Shown: positions 7,291 to 16,778, counted from the first letter of the stretch. The stretch: DNA of 64,000 nucleotides from Natrialba swarupiae (GCF_008245225.1 NZ_VTAW01000001.1:1-64000); one strand, 5' to 3'. The notes: generated from the sequence alone by a model not told the origin. Translations and numbers: made by a program.

Positions 7291-8535
7291 ATGAGTCAGC
7301 AGAACCTCGAGTCGCTCGACGTCGCGGCCATCCGCGAGGAGTTTCCCATTCTCGAGCGGGAGTTCGACGGCCAGCAGGTCGTCTACCTCGACAACGCGGC
7401 GACGACCCAGACGCCGGATCCCGTCGTCGATGCGATGAGCGACTACTACCGCGAGTACAACGCGAACATCCACCGCGGCATCCACCACCTGAGCCAGGAG
7501 GCATCGGTCGCCTACGAGGAGGCCCACGACCGCGTCGCCGACTTCATCGGTGCCGACGGCCGCGAGGAGGTCATCTTCACGAAGAACACGACCGAAAGCG
7601 AAAACCTGGTCGCCTACGCCTGGGGGCTGAACGAACTCGAGCCCGATGATCGGGTCGTCCTCACGGAGATGGAACACCACGCCTCGCTCGTCACCTGGCA
7701 ACAGATCGCCCACCAGACCGGCGCCGACGTCGAGTACATCCGGGTCGACGACGATGGCCGCCTCGATATGGACCACGCCCGCGAACTGATCGACGACGAC
7801 GCCGCCATCGTCTCGGCGGTCCACGTCTCGAACACGCTGGGCACCGTCAACCCCGTTTCCGAACTGACGGAACTCGCTCACGAACACGACGCGATCTCCG
7901 TCATCGACGGCGCACAGGCAGTCCCCAACCGCCCGGTCGACGTCGGCGAGATCGACGCCGACTTCTACGCCTTCTCGGGGCACAAGATGGCTGGCCCGAC
8001 CGGCATCGGCGTCCTCTACGGCAAGCAGGACCTGCTCGAGGAGATGGACCCCTACCTCTACGGCGGCGGGATGATCCGCAAGGTCACCTTCGAGGAGTCG
8101 ACGTGGGGCGACCTTCCCTGGAAGTTCGAACCCGGTACACCCCAGATCGCCGAAGCCGTCGGCCTCGTCGCCGCCATCGATTGGCTCGAGGAGATCGGCA
8201 TGGAGCGCATCCAGGCCCACGAGGAGGAGATCGCTCGCTACGCCTACGAGCGACTCGAGGCCGAAGGCGACATCGAGATCTACGGCCCCGAGCCCGGCCC
8301 CGACCGCGGCGGGCTGGTGAGTTTCAACGTAGAGGGCGTCCACGCCCACGATCTCGCTTCGATTATGAACGACCACACGATCGCGGTTCGGGCGGGCGAT
8401 CACTGTACCCAGCCACTGCACGATCGGCTGGGCGTGGCGGCGTCGACTCGAGCCTCCTTCTACGTCTACAACACGAAATCGGAAGTCGACAAGTTGGTTG
8501 CGGCACTCGATGACGCGCGTCAGCTGTTTAGCTGA
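7291..8535 (+). CDS. sufS: Cysteine desulfurase SufS
   Basis: The product has 414 residues, the normal length for group II cysteine desulfurases. It removes sulfur from L-cysteine as a persulfide for Fe-S cluster assembly, using PLP. The PLP-binding Lys is in FSGHKMAGPTG (about K232), and the persulfide Cys is in GDHCTQP (about C372). YLDNAATTQTP and NIHRGIHHLSQ are conserved family segments. SufU lies 1.2 kb downstream with an HD-domain gene between, so donor and acceptor are neighbours; sufBCD is not in the window. An IS200/IS605-like remnant begins just after the stop. Confidence 0.95.
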   Translation: MSQQNLESLDVAAIREEFPILEREFDGQQVVYLDNAATTQTPDPVVDAMSDYYREYNANIHRGIHHLSQEASVAYEEAHDRVADFIGADGREEVIFTKNTTESENLVAYAWGLNELEPDDRVVLTEMEHHASLVTWQQIAHQTGADVEYIRVDDDGRLDMDHARELIDDDAAIVSAVHVSNTLGTVNPVSELTELAHEHDAISVIDGAQAVPNRPVDVGEIDADFYAFSGHKMAGPTGIGVLYGKQDLLEEMDPYLYGGGMIRKVTFEESTWGDLPWKFEPGTPQIAEAVGLVAAIDWLEEIGMERIQAHEEEIARYAYERLEAEGDIEIYGPEPGPDRGGLVSFNVEGVHAHDLASIMNDHTIAVRAGDHCTQPLHDRLGVAASTRASFYVYNTKSEVDKLVAALDDARQLFS

Positions 8536-8540
8536 ATAAT

Positions 8541-8604
8541 AGGGCGCTGAGCCCCCGTCCTCAAGGAGCCAGCTTTTGCTGGCGAGTAGGTAGGGGTAGT
8601 TCAC
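8541..8604 (+). mobile_element. Isolated IS200/IS605-type right end (possible omega-RNA remnant)
   Basis: The segment contains two small stem-loops, GGGC/GCCC at 8542-8554 and CCAGC/GCTGG with a TTTT loop at 8569-8582. It ends TAGGTAGGGGTAGTTCAC (8587-8604). This arrangement is what I recall from the 3' ends of haloarchaeal IS200/IS605 (IS1341-type) elements, where the RNA scaffold of TnpB ends at the element boundary. No tnpA or tnpB is present. It may be a solo element end, a PATE-like non-autonomous element, or a relic. Confidence 0.5.
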
Positions 8605-8753
8605 GTTTGAGAAACGGTCATCGATCTCTTGGCCCCTTCCAGTATCGGCGGCCGATAAACGCGTAGAACCCCGACGAGTTCGGCCCTCAGCAGACGTTGT
8701 CCGGCCGTCACCCGTTCGAAACGATTATCGACGCCACCCGAAAACGGAGATCC

Positions 8754-9386
8754 ATGCTCGAGGCAGTCCGCGCTCGCGCCCGTTCGTACTTCGATGAGGC
8801 TCCACCGGCCCACGACTGGTACCACGTCGAGCGGGTCGAAGCGCTCGCCGAGACGCTGTGTGATCGCTATCCCGAACCGGTCGACGAGCGAGTGGTGACA
8901 CTCGCCGCCCTCCTCCACGATATCGGCCGCGAACGCGAGGATCGTAGCAAGATCGACGATCACGCGGCGTGGGGAGCGGCCGAGGCCGGCGAAATCCTTG
9001 CGGACGTCGGGGCGAGTTCGGAGACGATCGAACGAGTCCAACACTGCATCCGTGCCCACCGGTACTCGAACGCGATCGAACCCGAAACCCCGGAGGCGAA
9101 GCTGCTCTCCGACGCGGACAACCTCGACGCGCTCGGCGCGGTCGGTCTCGCCCGCGTGTTTGCCCACGGGAGCGCGATCGGATCGCCGATCCACGATCCA
9201 GCGATCCCCCTCGCGGAAGACGAGACGACTGCCGGGCGCACGCAGTACAATCACATCCATCGGAAGATCCTCGATCTGCCCGAACGGATGTACACCGACG
9301 TCGGTCGGGACCTCGCCGACGAGCGCGCGGCGTACGTCCGCGAGTTCGTCGAACAGTTCGATGCCGAAGTGGCTGGCGAACGATAG
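8754..9386 (+). CDS. HD-domain phosphohydrolase
   Basis: The product has 210 residues from ATG 8754, chosen because a TATA-like ACGATTATCG lies about 28 bases upstream; an earlier in-frame start at 8697 is less likely. It shows the HD metal-binding pattern: HDWYHVERV near 20, LLHDIG with H55-D56, and later SDADNLDALG. The family hydrolyses nucleotides or similar phosphate compounds; the substrate is not evident. It sits between sufS and sufU on the same strand, with its own promoter. Confidence 0.8.
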   Translation: MLEAVRARARSYFDEAPPAHDWYHVERVEALAETLCDRYPEPVDERVVTLAALLHDIGREREDRSKIDDHAAWGAAEAGEILADVGASSETIERVQHCIRAHRYSNAIEPETPEAKLLSDADNLDALGAVGLARVFAHGSAIGSPIHDPAIPLAEDETTAGRTQYNHIHRKILDLPERMYTDVGRDLADERAAYVREFVEQFDAEVAGER

Positions 9387-9770
9387 GTTCGGAAATATTT
9401 GAACGCGAAAGACGACACTAAACAGCGTTTCTGGGATCGGGCCCCTATGATAGATTTCCGAGATGAGACACGACGTACGAGAAACGCATCGGCCGTTCCG
9501 AACGTGATCCGTTCGACGCCTGCTAGCTGAATCCTCTGACTGGCCAGGGGTCGACGGAGAGGTCGTACCGATCATCAACCGTTCGACGCACCGAGAGCGT
9601 CTCCGATACGGGCGACGACGATCGCTGCCAGTAACCGAAGCGGACCGGTTTCGTAACCGATCATCGTCACGCATTTTTCACGATCGTTCGTCGACGTAAC
9701 CGATAGTGGTAACTGGTTGGGATCGTTCCCCGGAACCCTTTTACAACTCTCCGGTCTATTCAGGGATACG
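9387..9770. other. Gene-free spacer upstream of sufU
   Basis: No convincing coding frame occurs in these 384 bases. The only clear signal is the sufU promoter, CCTTTTAC at about 9738-9745. Several short inverted motifs around GTAACCGAT (9650-9715) may be regulatory, but no motif is recognised. Confidence 0.4.
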
Positions 9771-10190
9771 ATGGGACTGGGCTCGGACATGTACAGACAG
9801 CAGATCCTCGACCACTACAAGAATCCCCGCAACTACGGGGAACTCGAGGATCCCACCTTCAGCCACGTCGGCGAGAACCCGATGTGTGGCGACGAGATTC
9901 GCATGGACATCCGCCTCGACGAGGACAACGAGACGATCAACGCCGTCGCCTTCTCCGGAGACGGCTGTGCGATCAGCCAGGCCTCCGCGAGCATGCTCTC
10001 GAGTGAACTGACGGGCAAAACCGTCGACGAACTGCTCGAGATGGACCGCGACGACGTCGTCGACATGCTCGGCGTCGACATCTCTCCGATGCGGATCAAG
10101 TGTGCGGTGCTCGCCGAGAAGGTCGCACAGGACGGCGCAGAGATCTATCGCGGCGAACTCGAGGTCGAGAAGACGACGACCGAAGACTGA
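9771..10190 (+). CDS. sufU: Fe-S cluster assembly scaffold SufU
   Basis: The product has 139 residues from ATG 9771, about 30 bases after a TATA-like box. SufU accepts sulfur from SufS and passes it to cluster assembly. The three conserved Cys are present: MCGDE (C39), GDGCAISQASAS (C66) and RIKCAVL (C111). The D in CGDE and the insertion DELLEMDRDD after the second Cys mark SufU rather than IscU. Its closeness to sufS supports the pairing. Confidence 0.92.
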   Translation: MGLGSDMYRQQILDHYKNPRNYGELEDPTFSHVGENPMCGDEIRMDIRLDEDNETINAVAFSGDGCAISQASASMLSSELTGKTVDELLEMDRDDVVDMLGVDISPMRIKCAVLAEKVAQDGAEIYRGELEVEKTTTED

Positions 10191-10200
10191 TCGAGCCGAA

Positions 10201-10443
10201 CTGATACGGGTTGTTGTCGCAGTCGTTTTCCGTCAGCGTACTCTTGCTCGTGAATCGCCGGTCAACACGATCAGTGCTGATCGGTAAGTGTTCACAGCGC
10301 AGTCGTCTCGCGATTGCTACACGACAGACGAGTTCGACGTGAAAACGTATCTGCACACTCTCGTACGGTCTGTGACAACTGATTACCGTCGATCGCCGCC
10401 GTTTTCGGTCGACCCGTAACGGCCCATAGCAGTCCGTACCAGT
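10201..10443. repeat. Diverged palindromic repeat arms between sufU and radA
   Basis: The arm CTGATACGGGTTGTTGTCG begins at 10201, just after the sufU stop, and a facing arm ending CAGTCCGTACCAGT lies at about 10429-10442 before the radA 3' end. Inside, TACGGTCTGTGACAACTGATT near 10365 resembles another arm. This convergent spacer seems to hold one stretched copy or two damaged copies of the repeat family at 855-942. No gene is seen here. Confidence 0.5.
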
Positions 10444-10449
10444 CGGAGG

Positions 10450-11481
10450 CTACTCCGCCATCAGGCCGCCATCCTGGACACGCATAACGGCCTCCCCGTC
10501 GGCGAGGTTCGGCGCGTCGACCAGCCGGACGATCCGCTTGTCACCTTTGGACTTGCGGAGGTAGATACGGAACGTGGACTTGTGACCGAGGATGTTACCA
10601 CCGATCGGCTGGGTCGGATCGCCGAAAAAGGAGTCGGGATTCGAGGCGACCTGGTTGGTGACGAGGACGGCCGCGTTGTAGAGGTTCCCGACCTTATCGA
10701 GGTCGTGGAGGTGTTTGTTGAGCTTCTGCTGTCGGTCGGCGAGTTCGCCACGGCCGACGTACTCCGCACGGAAGTGGGCGGTCAGCGAGTCGATCGCCAA
10801 CAGACGAACGGGATACTCCGATTCCTCGTGTTCGCTCGCCAGTTCCTTTGCCTTCTCGGCGAGCAACATCTGGTGATTGGAGTTGAACGCCTTCGCGACG
10901 TGGATCTTGTCGAGGACATCCTCGATGAGTTCGTCCATCGCCTCCTCGTCGCCGGCCGATCCCTCGATCTCACGGTCCTCGAGCGTGGCGTCGATGACGT
11001 CGTCCGGCAGCCCGCGGACCATGTCGTCGATACGCTCCGGACGGAACGTGTCCTCGGAGTCGACGAAGATGGCGCTGCCGTGGAGACCGCCGACCTCCTT
11101 GGGAAGCTGGACGTTGACGGACATCTGGTGGGTGACCTGGGACTTACCGGAGCCGAACTCGCCGTACACTTCCGTGATCGACTGGGTCTCGATCCCGCCG
11201 CCGAGCAAGTCGTCAACTTCGTCGATGTGCCAGCTCAGCTTGCCGATCTGGTTTCGTCGCTCGAGAACGGTCGCACCGGTCTCGAAGCCGCCGATATCGG
11301 CGGCGTCACGGGCGGCACGAACGATGTCGGCGGCCGTCGACTCGCCGACGTCGGCCGTATTAGAGAGTTCCGAGGGCGAGGCGACGGCGAGACTCTGAAA
11401 CGATTCGAAGCCTGCGTCGTGGAGTTTGTCCGCGGTTGCCGGTCCGACGCCGGGGAGCGTCTCGAGGTCTGCTTCTGGCAT
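10450..11481 (-). CDS. radA: DNA repair and recombination protein RadA
   Basis: The product has 343 residues from the inner ATG at 11481 ([13 protein letters not shown]); nine extra upstream codons are not typical of RadA. RadA is the archaeal recombinase that forms filaments on single-stranded DNA for strand exchange. An N-terminal helix-hairpin-helix domain ([16 protein letters not shown]) precedes the ATPase core with Walker A GEFGSGKS (K113). Later come Walker [13 protein letters not shown] and the DNA-binding loops ([28 protein letters not shown]). It is transcribed alone from a TATA-like box at 11504-11513. Confidence 0.97.
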   Translation of the reverse strand: MPEADLETLPGVGPATADKLHDAGFESFQSLAVASPSELSNTADVGESTAADIVRAARDAADIGGFETGATVLERRNQIGKLSWHIDEVDDLLGGGIETQSITEVYGEFGSGKSQVTHQMSVNVQLPKEVGGLHGSAIFVDSEDTFRPERIDDMVRGLPDDVIDATLEDREIEGSAGDEEAMDELIEDVLDKIHVAKAFNSNHQMLLAEKAKELASEHEESEYPVRLLAIDSLTAHFRAEYVGRGELADRQQKLNKHLHDLDKVGNLYNAAVLVTNQVASNPDSFFGDPTQPIGGNILGHKSTFRIYLRKSKGDKRIVRLVDAPNLADGEAVMRVQDGGLMAE

Positions 11482-11503
11482 ACCCCGACGTAGTTCCGGA
11501 CAC

Positions 11504-11513
11504 CCCATAAAGG
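11504..11513 (-). promoter_or_regulatory. radA promoter
   Basis: On the minus strand CCTTTATGGG is centred about 27 bases before the RadA ATG at 11481, which supports the shorter RadA start and a leaderless transcript. Confidence 0.6.
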
Positions 11514-11669
11514 CTCGTTAACAGGAGAGTGAAAGTGAAAGTGCCGCACGGCGGCAGGGCGTTTGGAACGGTATCGAAGGGGTTAGATAGGAAGGGGAAG
11601 TCGACGCAGGCAGTGGGCGCTCGGCAGGTGCGAGCACCGCGAAACAGCGAGTAGCCGTGGGTGGTGGGG

Positions 11670-12779
11670 CTACGGTTTCGGTTCGCCGGGCGTCCACTCG
11701 AGACGGTAGAGCCGCTCGTCTTCACAGCCGACGTAGAGGGACCGGTCGCCGACCGCAGGCGTGGCCGTGATCGGGGCCGCAAGCGCGTGATACCAGAGGT
11801 GATCGAACTCCTCGGCGTCGATTCCGTAGAGCGAACCTGTCGCGTCACCGACACAGACGACGTCGCCGACGACCACGGGATCCGACCGAACCGGGCCGTC
11901 GAGGCCGACCCCTTTCTTCGAGAACAGCCAGCCCCGGACTTTCCGCCGACCGAACGTCGTGTCTGTGACGTGGAGGTAGCCGTCGTCGGCGCCGACGAAC
12001 GTCGTGCCGCCGTCCTCGAGTTCGTCGTCGACGAGAACGGTGGCCGAGGAAGTAAGCGAGCCACGAACCTGGTAGGTAAACCACGTCTGCCCGGTGTCAC
12101 CGCCGAGTGCGAGTAAGGTGCCGCCGTCGTCGGCGACGTAGACGCGGCCGTCGGCGACCGTCGGCCCGCCAGTTACAGCGCCGTCCGTCGGCACCGTCCA
12201 GCACTCCTCGCCCGTCTCGGCGTCGACCGCGATAGCGGTCTCGTCCTGGGCCCCGACGAAGACGCGCGCGCCACTCCACTCGCGGTCGTCGTCGACGGCG
12301 GGCGTCCCGGCGACGGGCGCGTCGGTTTCGAAGGTCCAGACGAGTTCGCCCGTCTCGGCCTCGAGCGCCGAGAGACCGTCCTCGTGGCCGGCGTACAGTC
12401 GACCACCGGAGCGTGAAAGCGGCGTCGTGAGCGGGGCTGGGAGGTCGGTCTTCCACAGCTCGTCGCCGGTCGCCGGATCCGCCGCGCGGACCGTCCCACC
12501 GCTCGTTCCGAAACACACCCGTTCGCGCGTAGCGACCGGGGCCCAGTCGGTCGGCTCGATCGTCTCGAGCACCCAGCGGCGGCGGCCGGTGTCGGTCTCG
12601 AGTGCGTACAGGTTTCCCCGATCCGTCCCGACGAAGACGGTGTCGCGGTCGAGAACCGGCGAGCCGGCCGAGCCGGTGAGATCGGCCGTCCACCCCTCCT
12701 CGATCCGGTACGGTCCCTCGACGTCGGGAACGATACCGACGTTTCGTCGATCGGCCTTGAACTGGGTCCACTCGGTCAC
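11670..12779 (-). CDS. PQQ-like beta-propeller protein, cytoplasmic
   Basis: The product has 369 residues and no signal peptide (MTEWTQFKADRRNVG). It contains seven or eight PQQ-type blades, seen as repeats of VFVGTDRGNLYALETDTGRR, VRAADPATGDELWKTDL, LSALEAETGELVWTFET and AIAVDAETGEECWTVP. Proteins of this type scaffold other proteins, like BamB, or bind cofactors, but no cofactor residues are evident. A TATA-like ATTATACC at 12803-12810 is placed for a leaderless start. Function is unknown. Confidence 0.8.
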   Translation of the reverse strand: MTEWTQFKADRRNVGIVPDVEGPYRIEEGWTADLTGSAGSPVLDRDTVFVGTDRGNLYALETDTGRRRWVLETIEPTDWAPVATRERVCFGTSGGTVRAADPATGDELWKTDLPAPLTTPLSRSGGRLYAGHEDGLSALEAETGELVWTFETDAPVAGTPAVDDDREWSGARVFVGAQDETAIAVDAETGEECWTVPTDGAVTGGPTVADGRVYVADDGGTLLALGGDTGQTWFTYQVRGSLTSSATVLVDDELEDGGTTFVGADDGYLHVTDTTFGRRKVRGWLFSKKGVGLDGPVRSDPVVVGDVVCVGDATGSLYGIDAEEFDHLWYHALAAPITATPAVGDRSLYVGCEDERLYRLEWTPGEPKP

Positions 12780-12879
12780 TGGGTCGACGTAGTGAACGGA
12801 TCGGTATAATGGGTCCGACGTCCGACGGTGTCGACGACGCGATCAGCTATCGCCGAACGGAACCGTCAGCGTGATCGTG

Positions 12880-13491
12880 TCACTCCCAGGGATGAGTGCC
12901 GCGTCGACTCGGCCACAATGGGTACCAGTACTCCTTGTCGCGTTCGACCTCGAGTTCGCCATCCAGGGCCGCCTCGAGTTTGAACTCGGTACTCGAGTCG
13001 CGTTCGCGACCGGACCGTGGCGCGAAGGGGTAGAACGCGCCCCGGCGGAAGGAGTAGATCCAGTAGGCGGGGTCGCCGCTGCGGCGGTCCTCGTAGCCGA
13101 AGACGGCCGCGAGCAGCCGGGAACCGTAGTCGTGTTCGACGAACGTGTCCGCGGCGAAGTGCATGCTCGTGATGAGATCCTCGGTGTCGTCGTCCTCCAG
13201 AATTACCCAGTGGTAGCCGTGGTCGTCCTCGGAGACGGAGAAGTCGGTTCCGGTCTCCTCGCGGCCGGCCTCGAGGATGGCCACGACCTCGTCGACGGCC
13301 TCGTGAAAGCTGTTCGAGTCGACGCCGGAGAAACAGAGCGCGCCGACACCGATCGACTCGTAGCCGAGTTCGGCATCCATCGTGACGTAGGCGGTGCTCA
13401 TCCCGAAGAGATCGTCGGGGTCGGCGTCGCGTCTGGCGTCGGCCTCGGCGCGCAATCCGAGGGCGGCGCGAAGCCCGTCCAGCAGTCCCAT
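12880..13491 (-). CDS. pspAB: PspA-associated protein PspAB
   Basis: The product has 203 residues, starting MGLLDGLRAALGLRAEAD and containing DPDDLFGMSTAYVTMDAELGY and ALCFSGVDSNSF. These are hallmarks of the haloarchaeal PspAB family, which accompanies PspA-type envelope stress proteins. No pspA lies next to it here. A strong TATA-like GGTTATAAGGG at 13513-13523 supports the start. The mechanism is not known. Confidence 0.8.
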   Translation of the reverse strand: MGLLDGLRAALGLRAEADARRDADPDDLFGMSTAYVTMDAELGYESIGVGALCFSGVDSNSFHEAVDEVVAILEAGREETGTDFSVSEDDHGYHWVILEDDDTEDLITSMHFAADTFVEHDYGSRLLAAVFGYEDRRSGDPAYWIYSFRRGAFYPFAPRSGRERDSSTEFKLEAALDGELEVERDKEYWYPLWPSRRGTHPWE

Positions 13492-13718
13492 AGGCTGTGA
13501 AACGGACTCGAGCCCTTATAACCCATCCGTTGATCGCACCGGCGAAATCGGTGCGAGGCGACAGCGCAGTGGCGGTGGGATGACGCCAAAACGCGCCACG
13601 TGAAACGACGCGTGAGTGATCAGCGATCCTGACGAACACACCCGTTATACGCCTCGAGAGCGTAGTATAGCCGAATAGCCAGCCGACCGCAATCACGATT
13701 TGAACACCCGACGCACCC

Positions 13719-14381
13719 ATGAAAACAATAGCGTCACCGAAAGCACCACTTCCCGTTTCGACGCCCGACCACCTCGAGGAGCGCTCGCGACGCGCGCGGT
13801 CCGAGCCGATGTCCGTCCTGTCGCTTGGCGACGGGCTCTACGAGGTCGAATCGGCCAGCGAACACACCTACCTCGTCGACCTCGAGGCAGGTCGGTGTAC
13901 CTGTCCGGACCACGTCTTCCGCGACGTCCGCTGCAAGCACGTTCGCCGAGTCGCGATGGAGATTACCGAAGGTCGAACGCCCCCACCTGGCGAGGTCGCC
14001 CTCGCATGCCACGACTGTGGCGAGACGGTGTTCGTCGACGAGAACGTTGCCGCCTCGCGCTATCGGGACGGCGCCGACGCCCCTGGCCCGTTCTACTGTG
14101 CGGACCACGCCATCGCGCCGGGCGATACGGTTCGGGACCGCGAGACCGGCAGCAGGCTCACCGTCGTCGACGTCTCCGAGTACCGCGCCGACGCCGTCGA
14201 GATTCGGGCAGCCGACTGTACCGTCGCGGAGTACGAGACCAACGAGGCGTACGATCCGAACGTCCCCGTCGTCGCCGCGGTCTACCCCCACGCCACCGTG
14301 AAACGAAACGGCGTCGTCCCGTCGTCGCTTACGGTCTACACCTTCCCGCGGACGCGCCTCGAGCGGGTCGGGTCTCCGTAA
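13719..14381 (+). CDS. SWIM zinc-finger protein
   Basis: The product has 220 residues. Residues about 45-77 carry the SWIM pattern C-x-C...C-x-H (GRCTCPDHVFRDVRCKHVRRV), a small zinc-binding fold for nucleic acid or protein contact. A second set, CHDCGETVF followed by FYCADHAIAPGDTV, looks like another zinc site. The last 80 residues have no recognised domain. In haloarchaea such proteins often lie near recombination genes; hjc is the next gene, converging from the other strand. Confidence 0.75.
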   Translation: MKTIASPKAPLPVSTPDHLEERSRRARSEPMSVLSLGDGLYEVESASEHTYLVDLEAGRCTCPDHVFRDVRCKHVRRVAMEITEGRTPPPGEVALACHDCGETVFVDENVAASRYRDGADAPGPFYCADHAIAPGDTVRDRETGSRLTVVDVSEYRADAVEIRAADCTVAEYETNEAYDPNVPVVAAVYPHATVKRNGVVPSSLTVYTFPRTRLERVGSP

Positions 14382-14398
14382 CCGCTCGAGTCTCCTCG

Positions 14399-14917
14399 CT
14401 ACTCGAGTAGCTCCGCGGCCTCCTCGACGTCCATCACGCCCTGTTCGACGGCGTTCAGGACCCGCAAAATTTCCTCGTCGGGGCCGTCGTCGGCGTCGCC
14501 GATCTGCTCGAGGGTCACCTTCTCCGAGCGGCCGACGAACTCGGGGAAGTCGACGCCCTCGGCGATCGCCGTCTCCTTTTTGACGCGGTAGTTGCCGCCG
14601 TCGGTGACGTGGAGGTCGGCAGGATGAAAGAAATACCAGTCCTCGCGGTCGAACCGGACGCCGATTCGGGGTTTCGCGCCGAAGTTCTGCGCGAAGTAAA
14701 TCAGCGCCTCGACCTCCTCGCCCGAGAGATAGATCGGTTTACCGGAGCTCGATTTGGCCTCGATCGCGTAGAAGACCTCGCCGTCGCCCGCGAGGACGTC
14801 GGGGAGTTCCCGATCGGTCGCCGCGCCGCTTGCGGGCGCACGCATCACCGCGAACCCCGCCTCGTCGAGTTCGTTGACGAGTTCGCGCTCGCGGCGGTCG
14901 CCCTTCGCATGAGACAT
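14399..14917 (-). CDS. hjc: Holliday junction resolvase Hjc
   Basis: The product has 172 residues from the ATG at 14917, fixed by a TATA-like box at 14940-14950. Hjc cuts four-way DNA junctions made in recombination. The nuclease residues are visible: E10 in [10 protein letters not shown]40 in ELPDVLA and E53-x-K55 in AIEAKSS. A C-terminal extension of about 60 acidic residues ([21 protein letters not shown]) goes beyond the core seen in thermophiles and appears usual for haloarchaea. The gene ends 17 bases from the converging SWIM gene. Confidence 0.93.
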   Translation of the reverse strand: MSHAKGDRRERELVNELDEAGFAVMRAPASGAATDRELPDVLAGDGEVFYAIEAKSSSGKPIYLSGEEVEALIYFAQNFGAKPRIGVRFDREDWYFFHPADLHVTDGGNYRVKKETAIAEGVDFPEFVGRSEKVTLEQIGDADDGPDEEILRVLNAVEQGVMDVEEAAELLE

Positions 14918-14939
14918 GTCCACCACTCGCCGGCGGGCG

Positions 14940-14950
14940 ATATTAAAAGG
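14940..14950 (-). promoter_or_regulatory. hjc promoter
   Basis: CCTTTTAATAT on the minus strand is centred about 28 bases before the ATG at 14917, which selects that start over the GTG codons just upstream. Confidence 0.6.
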
Positions 14951-14982
14951 ACGGACGCGGGCCGACGAAAACGACCGCGGCT

Positions 14983-15816
14983 CTACGAGAGCACGAACAC
15001 GAGGTCGACCACCACCGACTGTGCCGGGTCGGCCACCTCGAGGTCGAACTCGAGGGCGAGATACAGCAGGCCGAACTGGAAGGCGTTGAACGCGGCGTGG
15101 GCGGCCGTCGGGACGACGAGGTTGTCGGTTTCCGCGTAGAGATAGCCGAAGATGAGCGAGCCGCCGAAGACGACGGCGAGCGAGACCGCAGACGCCAACA
15201 GCGCCTCCGGACCGATCGAGAGGAGGTCGCCGGTGGCGGCGAGGTACGCTGGGACGTGAACGAGCGCGAAGATGAGACTCGCGACGACGACGGCCTGATA
15301 GCGGGAGAACGCCGCGTAGAGGCGTTTCTGGATCACGTTTCGGAAGAGAAACTCCTCGGCAGGTGCGTTGAAAAAGAAGACGATGAGGATCATGACGAGG
15401 ATCATCGTCTGGTCGCCGGCGATGTACTCCATCACCTGGTTCTCCGTGGTCGGCAACGAGAGCGTCTGGATGAGGAGACTCACGACGACGTAGAACGCGA
15501 TACTGCCGACGATACCGGCGAGCACGTAGAGCCAGCCTCGTTTCGTCGGCGTTCGCCAGTCGACGTACGCCCAGCCGCGATCGGTCGCCGCGAGATAGAT
15601 CCCGCCGGCGAGCGCGAATCCGAGGAAGTTGAGTACCATGAGGGCCGTCCGCGCGGCGATCGACGCATCGGCTGGCGAGGTTAGCAACGCCGGATCCATC
15701 AGAAACGCCGGAATCGTCGTCAGCTGGGTCGCGGCGATCCCGAAGACGGCGAGGCCGACCGCGATGGCCGTCGTGACGAGCGGGCTCCCGTCACGAACGC
15801 TCGAGGAGGTATCCAT
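14983..15816 (-). CDS. CPBP-family intramembrane metalloprotease
   Basis: The product has 277 residues and is very hydrophobic, with about eight membrane segments. The CPBP (Abi/Rce1-like) motifs are present: EEFLFR at about 154-159, FALVHVPAY with H187, and a later HAAFNAFQF. The family cleaves membrane or prenylated proteins, or confers bacteriocin-type self-immunity. The substrate is unknown. It lies upstream of hjc on the same strand with 65 bases between, so co-transcription is possible, but hjc has its own TATA box. Confidence 0.85.
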   Translation of the reverse strand: MDTSSSVRDGSPLVTTAIAVGLAVFGIAATQLTTIPAFLMDPALLTSPADASIAARTALMVLNFLGFALAGGIYLAATDRGWAYVDWRTPTKRGWLYVLAGIVGSIAFYVVVSLLIQTLSLPTTENQVMEYIAGDQTMILVMILIVFFFNAPAEEFLFRNVIQKRLYAAFSRYQAVVVASLIFALVHVPAYLAATGDLLSIGPEALLASAVSLAVVFGGSLIFGYLYAETDNLVVPTAAHAAFNAFQFGLLYLALEFDLEVADPAQSVVVDLVFVLS

Positions 15817-15875
15817 CGACCGGGTAGTACGATCTAGCCGTAAGTCAGTGTGGCGATTCGTCGACCTCGAACGGG

Positions 15876-15964
15876 TCTCATACGGATTCCTGGACCGATG
15901 GACCGGCGCACCCGCAGCCCGGATCGCGGTTGGGCCGGCACTGACGGACAGTAAACCGTCTCAC
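15876..15964. repeat. Palindromic intergenic repeat
   Basis: The left arm TCTCATACGGATTCCTGG pairs imperfectly with the right arm GGACAGTAAACCGTCTCAC. Read from the minus strand the right arm is GTGAGACGGTTTACTGTCC, and its TGA is the stop codon of the minus-strand gene that ends at 15961. This is the same arrangement as at 938-940. Confidence 0.65.
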
Positions 15965-16464
15965 TCGAGTTCGATCGTCGTCGAAGCGGCGGGCTGGTAG
16001 CGCCCCTCGTGGGTTGTGACGAACGCGCGGATCTCGTACTCTCCGGGTTCGGGGACGATCGACTCGTGTCGACCGCGAGTGCGTTCGAACCGCCCGTTCC
16101 AGGTGATCTGCGCCCGTTTTCGTTCGCCCCGATCGAAGGAAAACGCCGACGGCCGATCCGCGACGAACCGCCGCTCGTCGGTGGCCTCGAGTTCGCCGTC
16201 GACGCTCCACCCCCAGCGTCGTCGGCTCGGAGTCGGAATCTCGACCGACAGCGGTAACCGGTTTTTGAACTCGACGGTGATCTCGACGGGATCACCTGCC
16301 TCGTAGACGTCCCGATCCGTCTCGACGGAGACTGTGATCGCTCGGCGGGCCACCGTGGTCGGAACGAGCGCCGAGAGAAGCGTCGCAGTCGTCCACCGTG
16401 ACCCCTCGGTATCGGAACTCGAGAGAGCGCCAGCGTCCCGTCCGGGCGGCTTCGGGCCGACCAT
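15961..16464 (-). CDS. Hypothetical haloarchaeal beta-sandwich protein
   Basis: The product has 167 residues from the ATG at 16464; an in-frame start five codons earlier is less likely. A central region (VSVETDRDVYEAGDPVEITVEFKN) and an end (PGEYEIRAFVTTHEGRYQPAA) look like the immunoglobulin-like fold of intracellular proteinase inhibitors and related beta-sandwich domains. A hydrophobic patch near residue 30 (TATLLSALVPTTVA) is too weak to call a membrane anchor. Function is unknown. The stop codon is supplied by the palindromic repeat. Confidence 0.6.
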   Translation of the reverse strand: MVGPKPPGRDAGALSSSDTEGSRWTTATLLSALVPTTVARRAITVSVETDRDVYEAGDPVEITVEFKNRLPLSVEIPTPSRRRWGWSVDGELEATDERRFVADRPSAFSFDRGERKRAQITWNGRFERTRGRHESIVPEPGEYEIRAFVTTHEGRYQPAASTTIELE

Positions 16465-16588
16465 GGGCGAGCAACTCACTCCTCGGTACTAACGGTATCG
16501 AACGAAGACGGTCGATTCCTCGAGTGTGATCCAGACGCTGTCCGCGAGAAAGACGTAACGAGACCCCCCAGTCCCGCCCCCTGGTCGG

Positions 16589-16756
16589 TTACCGCCAGGC
16601 CGAAAGCGTCGGTGCCGCCTCGGCCTGCATCGAGAGCCATGCGCCATCGGCCGAGATATCGGCGATGACGTACTCGTCGCGGTCGTTCCTACCGGCCGAG
16701 TCGATCGAGCCAACGATCGTATCGCACTCCGTCGTGGCGTGGGGGTTCATCGCCAT
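16589..16756 (-). CDS. Small haloarchaeal protein (DUF7556-like)
   Basis: A 55-residue reading frame runs from the ATG at 16756 to a TAA. Its core, DEYVIADISADGAWLSM, then APTLSAWR, matches a small conserved haloarchaeal protein I recall as DUF7556. A strong TATA-like GTTTATATG at 16779-16787 is centred 27 bases upstream. The promoter and the family-like core make this a real gene despite its size. Function is unknown. It is divergent from the CBS-domain gene. Confidence 0.65.
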   Translation of the reverse strand: MAMNPHATTECDTIVGSIDSAGRNDRDEYVIADISADGAWLSMQAEAAPTLSAWR

Positions 16757-16778
16757 GTATGAGAGTCACACACACCCA

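Noticed and set aside
9575-9790. Minus-strand open frame before sufU
   Set aside because: It overlaps the sufU promoter and start, has no promoter of its own, and its product shows no domain. Only a short end (GPLRLLAAIVVARIG) is hydrophobic.
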